This document shows positions 55,601-60,855 of a stretch of 60,855 bases of DNA, piece by piece. Source of the stretch: Alphaproteobacteria bacterium 43-37 (GTDB lineage Bacteria; Pseudomonadota; Alphaproteobacteria; 43-37); the NCBI GenBank assembly GCA_001897475.1, contig MKSY01000021.1, positions 1 to 60,855 on the forward strand, given 5' to 3'. Each line of letters opens with the position of its first letter. The first letter of the stretch is position 1. A program made the translations under genes and the position numbers. The notes under the pieces are model-generated. The model did not search any database. It was given only the letters and a program-made list of their open reading frames with translations, and was not told the origin of the DNA.

Positions 55601-58600
55601 GCACAAGAAAAATTTGAGCTCCTTAAAGGCAAAGAAAATCAAACATTAGCCTTTGCCGTGAATATACTTGGAGAGCATCCTTTACCAGCAGACTATGATT
55701 TTGAAGAACTCTTATTGCTGCCACTCGAAAACTGGCCAATTGCAGCATTGTCCGCGCATTTTTCTTCTAAAGCAAGAGGTTCTTATGAAAGTCAAGGATT
55801 TCAAAGCGTATTAAACAATCTGGTTTCAAGGCAAAGTGCCACCTTCACCCTGATTGAGCTCGGAGGACTCTTAAAATCCCTTGCGCACCTTTCCCAAAAG
55901 CATGGATGGAATTTAAACCAAATTTCCTCAATTTTGCAACTGTGCGCTTATTCAAGCAAACCCTTAAGCCTGTTTGATGCAACAACTCAGTCGCATAATG
56001 AGATAGAAGAGAAATGGATTGAGTTATGGCTTGAGGAAAAATTTCCAGAATGCATTATTTCTGATTCAACCGTTCGGAAGGTTGCAAGAAATTTGAGCCC
56101 ATCTCCTATCGAGAAAAGGTATGCATTTTTATCACAATTGTCTGGGTTTGAACATGCGCAAGAACTTATATCGACGCTGTACCTTGTCGAACGCCACACC
56201 AAAAAGACAGGGGTTGTCGATTTTAAAACAGCAAACAAAATTGAACTGAAGCATGCACTACTGACTCACTCGCTCACTGCTTTGCTATCAGCTAGTGAGC
56301 CCTTAAATATTTTAAGCATATTGAGAGCTTTTGCTCAATCAACACTGGTCAAAGCACTTTCTGAATTAGCTCAAAAGGGGTGGGGTTTTGAATCCATTTT
56401 GCAACTTGCAAAGGCTCAGAATACTGACACGAATGTCGTATTTGAACAAGTTCTCAAGATCATTCAAGATTATGCCCTAACCGATCAAATGAAGAACCGG
56501 TCAGGTGAAACGATTCTACGAATTTTAAAGACTTACAAACCAGAACAATGGGTGGCCGAGGTTAATCGATTGGCGCTAGCCAATACATTTTCGAGCGAGG
56601 TTACTGAAAAAACGAAAGAGGAGATTTTTCAAAGCATATTACAATTAAATCCTAATAATCTTTCTGTTCAAGATTTAGTGAATTCTGGAAGAATTGATAA
56701 AATGCTTGGCGAAATAGCCCAAGCTGAAGATCAACCTTCCTCCCTATTGAAAGACCATGGACCCATTTCTTCGTGGATGCCAGACACCATCCAAACCTGG
56801 AAAGCTCAGGTTGTTGGCAAGCCTCTGGGTGAGAGAATGGCTGAAGCATTGGCCGTGATTAAGCGAGCGATGCATTTGGCTTTAGGAAAAACGCCCTATC
56901 CAGTCCAAATTATTTCAGCACTCATGCTCAATTTTTCAGGAAATGGAAGGCTTGCGGAGATTGCTACAGGGCAAGGCAAATCTCTGATCGTCGCTGCATT
57001 TGCTGCCATAAAAGCTCTTGAAGGGCATAAAGTTGACATTATCACCAGCTCATCAGAGCTTGCTGAACGAGACGCCCATGAAATCAGTGGGTTTTATCGT
57101 GTCCTTGGGTTTAGCTGTGATCACAACACAAGAGAAAATACGTCAAAGGATCCATCTGAACTTCAACAATTTATCCAAAACAAAAAAGCTATTTATCAAA
57201 AAGATATTGTCTATGGAACGGTTTTAAAATTTGCGGCAGATATCATTCAAGATGAGCAGCATTCTTCAGGGTATCGGGGTGACAGAGGGTTTAGTGTCAT
57301 TGTTGTGGACGAAGTCGATAACATGCTTATTGATGAAAGCTCAAACATTGTTCGGCTCTCGAGCAATGATCCATCTTATGAATTTTTGGAGCCCTATTTT
57401 ATCGCCATGTGGCATCAACTGCAGTTCATAAACCAACAATTTGAAAGGCTAGATGGAGAGCTTCATTGGCGGATGCCTTCAACGGAAGAAAATAAGGAAG
57501 AGGGGGCTTTTGTTAAAGTTGATAATCCCTATCAATTTTTCATCGATCAGCTAATTTCCTATGGGAATAAGATTTTTGAAGAAAACCAGATTTCCATCCC
57601 CCGACACTTAAAACCCTTTGTTAAGCAACAAATTCCTCATTGGGCTCAAAGTGCTATAAGCGCCTATAATCGGGAAGAAAATAAGGACTATGTGATTTAT
57701 AACAACAAAGGAAGAATAACCATTGTGCCGAATGATCGGCAGAATACGGGTGTCACTCAGGTGAGCACCTCTTGGCAAAATGGTCTGCATCAGTTCATCC
57801 TCATCAAGCACGGCCTTCGATTATCTCCCGAATCCTTGGCTAAATCATTCATGTCCAATATGGCCCTCTTTAAAAGATACACTGGCCGGATATATGGCAT
57901 GACGGGAACCCTTGGAGGCCCAGCTGAGCAACAATTTTTAAGCAGCATTTATGGTGTCGATTTTGTCACCATGCCAACACTCACCCAAAAACAATACCGT
58001 GAACTTCCCCCTCTGCTGGTACCAGATCACATATGGCTGCCCAGTATTGTTGCAAGTGCCCAACATGAAACCAGTAAAGGCCGTAGTGTATTGGTTATTT
58101 GTGACTCCATTGATTCGGCCGAAAAAGTAGTTAGTAAAGCCTTTTTAGAAGCTGGCTTTCCACCTCAAAAAATCAAACTTTATACCCGCAGTGAATCGAA
58201 TGATAAATCGGCCGTCGCTAACAAGATAAAACCAGGTGAAATTATTCTTGCCACCAACTTAGCTGGCCGAGGAACCAATGTGTTAACCACCAAGGAGGTG
58301 GAGGCCAATGGCGGGCTTCATGTTTGTGTAACGTTCCTGCCAAGCAATTTGAGGGTTCAAAGGCAAGCCTTTGGGCGAACGGCACGTCTTAAAAACCGAG
58401 GGACTGCGCAAATGATCATCCCTAATCAATACGGCGTCTCCAGCATTGAGGAACTGCTCCAAATAAGAGACCAGAATGAAGCGATTCGCCTCAAAAAGGA
58501 TCGCGCTTTTCGGGTGGAGCAAGTGGCCTTTAAAGATGAACTTTATCAAGAATATATTCAGCATTTCAAAAAGCTGAAATCAATCAAGCAAAACAAATTT

Positions 58601-60855
58601 GATGAATCAGGAAATTACTTATGTCTTCCAAGAGATTTATCCTGCTTCGCTTCTGAAACAGAATTGAATCAGCTAAACGAGGATTGGGGTTTGTGGCTCC
58701 ATGAGCAAGAAGACATCATGGAACAAAATGCGCCTGACAACGCTTCTGATGAGGAGTTGGCTCAAGTTGCCGCAAAGAACCAGGAAGTTAGGGCACAAAT
58801 TCGTGCCAAGCTGGAAGATTTTAAGAAAAAAACGGAAGAGAAATACTTAAGCGGAACCATTATCCAAAACCCAAGCTACTTGCTTAAAATCGCAGACATG
58901 AACCAAGATGAGTCAGCCGTTAACAAAGCCATCGAAACAGCTGGGATCTATGCCGCCCCCGCTCACTTGTTAAGGGCAAAGCTTTATGCTGGGCATTCCC
59001 ATGAAGCCAAACAAACTATCCTGGATGATCTTGTGAAAGCCGAAGCGCTTATTGCCGGTGAGATTATCCCAAGTTTGGAGCGGGATCTTCTTCTTTTGGG
59101 CATGCAGAATGTGATGGTGAATCAACAAGATATTGCTCAGCAGAAGCAATTGCAAATTAATGTTTTCAAGAAACACCTTGAGCAGATCCACAAAAACATA
59201 GATGTGATCACCACTTCTTCGGCTGAAATGCACATTCGTGTTTCCGGTGGTCAATCCATCGCCAGCCTGATCAAAGCCGACGACCCGTCCTTTGATGCTC
59301 AAAAATGGAAAGATGAACTGGATGAGCTCTCTCGAATGAAATTGGATGAAGCCTATACCTTGGAAGCATTCATCCCAGAGCCGAAGAATGACGGTAATTG
59401 GTTTGGAAGCATCTTCTCCATGGTTATTGGTGTCGCCCAAATCTTTATGGGTGTTGCCGTAGCTGCCATAACAGGGCCTTTTGCAGCGTCTTTTGGTGTC
59501 GGTATGATCATCGAGGGTGTGAGCGATATTTTTACTTCCGTCAAATCATTTGTCACAGGCAAAGCCATTGAGTTTAAAAACTTCCTGCAGGAAAAAGGCA
59601 TCAGCTATGCTGTCAACCTGATCTCATCTGGCATAACATCGGCTTTCAGCACCGCCTCCAAAGGCGCCACCGCCACAAAGAGCGCCACAAAAGCTGCTGA
59701 AAAAGGCTCCCAGAGCATTCTTGAGAAAGGAACGTCCACCTTCTTCAGGGAAGAGGTCAAAAATCAGTTTATCGTCCAGGGCACGGCAAAACTGATTGGG
59801 GTTACAGCCGATGCCATCACCGGAAAAGTCCTGCGTGATCGTCAGGAGGACTTTGAGGGCGGCGTTCGGGAACGTGTGGTTCATATGCTCGCGATGGTTA
59901 AATCGGATCTTGAAAAGATTCTCGTGTTTGATTCATTCGCTGGGCGTCCTGCTATTCAAAGTAAACTATCACAACTGGCCCAAGAAATCATGGCCCGTTA
60001 CGCTGGAAGGTTCCATTCCCCGGCCAAATCGATTGCCAAAGGTGTAGCCTCTCGGATTCATCCCATCGGGGCTGTCCTATCCACCGGGGTGAGCGTGGGC
60101 GAAGGATTAGTCAAGGTAAACGAAGCCACCGATGATTTTTGCTCTGAATTTGCATCGGGTGTGCGTGCAATAGCGGCCCAAGTTGGCACAAGCCGAGAAC
60201 TGTTTCACAACCAGCTTGTTAGCAAGGGATTTCCTGAGGCCGATGCAGCCACCATCATGCTCAAGCTGGAAGCAGCCGGTATCATCACCCCATCGGCCCT
60301 GAACGGCAACCAATGTGGGCAAATACCAGCCATTGATTTTGAGTTTCATGAGGCCAATGAGGGGCATATCGTCACCCTTTGCAACGCTCTTAGCAAAGCC
60401 ATGGGGCAAGATTATGGACCTTCCGTGACCCATTGGCAAGATAGTCTCACCAACCTGCTCACAAAGCGCATCATTCAGATGGTGCGCCATGAAGTTGTGG
60501 GGCCCATCACAGGCCTTGGATCCAGCCTATTGGCCCATGAGATTTATGAGAAGCTGGAGTTGGCGAGTCGGGCCTCGAAGGAGGCTGTCTTGAAGGCTGG
60601 GCGTGCGACTGCGGCGGGCTCTGGCGTGGGGGAATCTGTTTTGCGCGAAAAGCCCGTGAGCGATGATGAGGGGGCTGAGGGCCAGAGCGCGGCGGCTAAG
60701 GGCGATGGGGGAGAGGCTTCCAAAATCACGCCCCTTGAGGCCTTTGAGCAAAGCACCCTCACCTCATATGAAAGATCACGAGTGCGTCAGTTAGCCGATG
60801 GTGTGTTGACGGATGCCGGCTCGATCAAAGACCTTCAAATCCTCTCGGAAGCCTT
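52631..60855 (+). CDS. Giant SecA-like DEAD-motor protein, 3' end outside window
   Basis: One uninterrupted frame of at least 2,741 codons with no stop before the right edge. It begins at ATG 52631, with GAGG 6 bases upstream. Residues 1 to about 1400 are Leu/Gln/Glu-rich and helix-like, without a recognised domain. A complete SecA-type ATPase follows: Walker A ATGQGKSL at about 1445-1452, LAERDAHEISGFYRVLGF, DIVYGTVLKF, DEVD at 1560-1563, GMTGTLGGPAEQQFLSSIYG near 1756, ATNLAGRGTN near 1875, GGLHVCVTF and QAFGRTARLKNRGTA near 1915. The rest is helical, with a Gly/Ala hydrophobic segment near residues 2256-2305, then repetitive Ala/Lys-rich sequence and a GC-rich low-complexity tract. Canonical SecA is about 900 residues and has none of these extensions. 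I infer a toxin or effector that uses a SecA-like motor; this cannot be proven from the sequence alone. Confidence 0.9.
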   Translation, partial: MIHQDYFSENAPAWAEVIQSPASTENAKLAAIKQMYDGLQKGHILTSFVQKALEESLACAYDKLTLSILHVQNIQARRQNKPFSNKVQTCFEAMLSQSPFEHLSAAGLRYQTANHKVKLSENVTFQLGTMIHNQNLPQAARDEALYAVSNQALLGTQLPEPLIQEVEKCFPDLQPATSTIACSSALQNIASPGQLSEEGKRRVFTALSTASAQGQKLDIYLLALYDILGEKYAFHTGGLSSLIQMLPNSDLDESRLIVQILENQIKFHGVKLTNADMEALSQIAADVNHILESTHKVLEILKLHEAYHPYGLNHKVLENILSSASLSSSANNLAIRILSQKKKNKSHQTDPSIIDYREALKKQAENLKKFNWQLDADTLNRLISLIGLSSPFSHEALEMVEAHVANGGQLTLGFLESIFNNGDLSTTLPFMQQFILQNPSSAHKALDELAHHLTLEILKPEARRAIVSIFRANLSSLTKPMLELLQQEEIATRFSEKSYGFSLLHSLHKDLLTLNQMAKEGQRLSWNALVNLQIVLESNLSDEHIELATNLIANTIENGQMPPKALLEFLLKRQPKNGQGTLSLLEALAFKSTGFRQEIRDLLNVRVNTWSQNPREIEEVGLLIKHLIQEEQQVPSDTLDSLYQAAKKLGVSLPILREIANLMAQKKMALPKGVAQSFSPCTSENLKLYLTMAKGDALPDDLTLKVFSWIELATLQDRQMILEIIDAHQAHAMLTEEQKSTVRTYKLLTDLETTETISSKISAAQELSRDISSHNAALVVQAYKRALLIGHYNLLSICFKGLREASKHTTLMLNNDELSVLVKATEVAKLKKDSTDLLEIIRKQEDPPSQRLFDGTLPQLTTIEPNGHQSHWINGGGSSTLNSTNVGPYLFSSPIAFNKNRPQITTFQIGPASLTLEEPESSMFEYLGLASGISVSDATLKLEPLLIDTAWGDAALKVLSFLVIKGLYEPIELVWTLLLSKLPAFFEHPAAQEKFELLKGKENQTLAFAVNILGEHPLPADYDFEELLLLPLENWPIAALSAHFSSKARGSYESQGFQSVLNNLVSRQSATFTLIELGGLLKSLAHLSQKHGWNLNQISSILQLCAYSSKPLSLFDATTQSHNEIEEKWIELWLEEKFPECIISDSTVRKVARNLSPSPIEKRYAFLSQLSGFEHAQELISTLYLVERHTKKTGVVDFKTANKIELKHALLTHSLTALLSASEPLNILSILRAFAQSTLVKALSELAQKGWGFESILQLAKAQNTDTNVVFEQVLKIIQDYALTDQMKNRSGETILRILKTYKPEQWVAEVNRLALANTFSSEVTEKTKEEIFQSILQLNPNNLSVQDLVNSGRIDKMLGEIAQAEDQPSSLLKDHGPISSWMPDTIQTWKAQVVGKPLGERMAEALAVIKRAMHLALGKTPYPVQIISALMLNFSGNGRLAEIATGQGKSLIVAAFAAIKALEGHKVDIITSSSELAERDAHEISGFYRVLGFSCDHNTRENTSKDPSELQQFIQNKKAIYQKDIVYGTVLKFAADIIQDEQHSSGYRGDRGFSVIVVDEVDNMLIDESSNIVRLSSNDPSYEFLEPYFIAMWHQLQFINQQFERLDGELHWRMPSTEENKEEGAFVKVDNPYQFFIDQLISYGNKIFEENQISIPRHLKPFVKQQIPHWAQSAISAYNREENKDYVIYNNKGRITIVPNDRQNTGVTQVSTSWQNGLHQFILIKHGLRLSPESLAKSFMSNMALFKRYTGRIYGMTGTLGGPAEQQFLSSIYGVDFVTMPTLTQKQYRELPPLLVPDHIWLPSIVASAQHETSKGRSVLVICDSIDSAEKVVSKAFLEAGFPPQKIKLYTRSESNDKSAVANKIKPGEIILATNLAGRGTNVLTTKEVEANGGLHVCVTFLPSNLRVQRQAFGRTARLKNRGTAQMIIPNQYGVSSIEELLQIRDQNEAIRLKKDRAFRVEQVAFKDELYQEYIQHFKKLKSIKQNKFDESGNYLCLPRDLSCFASETELNQLNEDWGLWLHEQEDIMEQNAPDNASDEELAQVAAKNQEVRAQIRAKLEDFKKKTEEKYLSGTIIQNPSYLLKIADMNQDESAVNKAIETAGIYAAPAHLLRAKLYAGHSHEAKQTILDDLVKAEALIAGEIIPSLERDLLLLGMQNVMVNQQDIAQQKQLQINVFKKHLEQIHKNIDVITTSSAEMHIRVSGGQSIASLIKADDPSFDAQKWKDELDELSRMKLDEAYTLEAFIPEPKNDGNWFGSIFSMVIGVAQIFMGVAVAAITGPFAASFGVGMIIEGVSDIFTSVKSFVTGKAIEFKNFLQEKGISYAVNLISSGITSAFSTASKGATATKSATKAAEKGSQSILEKGTSTFFREEVKNQFIVQGTAKLIGVTADAITGKVLRDRQEDFEGGVRERVVHMLAMVKSDLEKILVFDSFAGRPAIQSKLSQLAQEIMARYAGRFHSPAKSIAKGVASRIHPIGAVLSTGVSVGEGLVKVNEATDDFCSEFASGVRAIAAQVGTSRELFHNQLVSKGFPEADAATIMLKLEAAGIITPSALNGNQCGQIPAIDFEFHEANEGHIVTLCNALSKAMGQDYGPSVTHWQDSLTNLLTKRIIQMVRHEVVGPITGLGSSLLAHEIYEKLELASRASKEAVLKAGRATAAGSGVGESVLREKPVSDDEGAEGQSAAAKGDGGEASKITPLEAFEQSTLTSYERSRVRQLADGVLTDAGSIKDLQILSEA

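Overview
The window reads as the chromosome of a flagellated, Gram-negative alphaproteobacterium with moderate to low GC content. Alphaproteobacterial markers are a FliX-type flagellar assembly regulator, a DksA with a decayed zinc finger, ETF-ubiquinone oxidoreductase, the rpe-heparinase pair, DUF1674/SDHAF4, a CarD/CdnL regulator, and two perfect TTAA-N7-TTAAC (CtrA-type) boxes. A host-associated lineage such as Holosporales (Paracaedibacter/Odyssella-like) is my inference. It rests on gene content and on the giant SecA-like gene at the right end, not on any database search.

Layout. 1-2849: two tandem LysR regulator genes (the first runs off the left edge) with a duplicated 198-bp intergenic repeat, a LysR-gene scrap and a small structured element ending in a bidirectional terminator. 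2850-12417 (minus): a tightly packed operon ileS-lspA-lipoprotein-M16-M16-pgi-mutL. 12658: tRNA-Gly(CCC). 12736-22648: a flagellar island, with flgF-flgG-flgA-flgH leftward from a sigma-54-like promoter, and fliL-fliM-DUF6468-motE-like-giant TPR protein-SH3 protein rightward. 22570-25627 (minus): rpe, a heparinase-like protein and ubiG. 25703-27805: an SDHAF4-like peptide and ccmABC. 27897-34731: fdxA, carD, a membrane-fused spermidine-synthase-like protein, ETF-QO, ispE, dksA, fliX.

34845-35904 is an accessory scar: a decayed IS1016-like (IS1595 family) element inserted in a short secretory ORF that follows an ORF fragment with no start. 36178-38364 holds an XRE regulator, trmB and ctaA. 38479-41547 holds an orphan HK97 prohead protease, a small membrane protein, an ImmA/IrrE-type protease, a third LysR paralogue and a second copy of the structured element. 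41548-49775 holds asnB, a GT9 heptosyltransferase, ygfZ, a lipoprotein, a CDGSH protein, and the chain ispH-rnhA-O-antigen ligase-terC. 49780-52108 holds a flavin reductase and motA-motB.

The most striking object is one open frame from 52631 to the right edge (at least 2,741 codons, no stop). It is a giant protein with about 1,400 helix-rich residues, a complete SecA-type DEAD motor, a long coiled and hydrophobic C-terminal part, and a GC-rich, low-complexity stretch near the window end. Its architecture suggests a translocating toxin or effector rather than housekeeping SecA. A second candidate novelty is the repeated LysR locus: paralogues sharing an upstream dyad (GCATA-N5-TATGC) and a downstream hairpin/terminator element whose stems are kept while loops and sequence drift.
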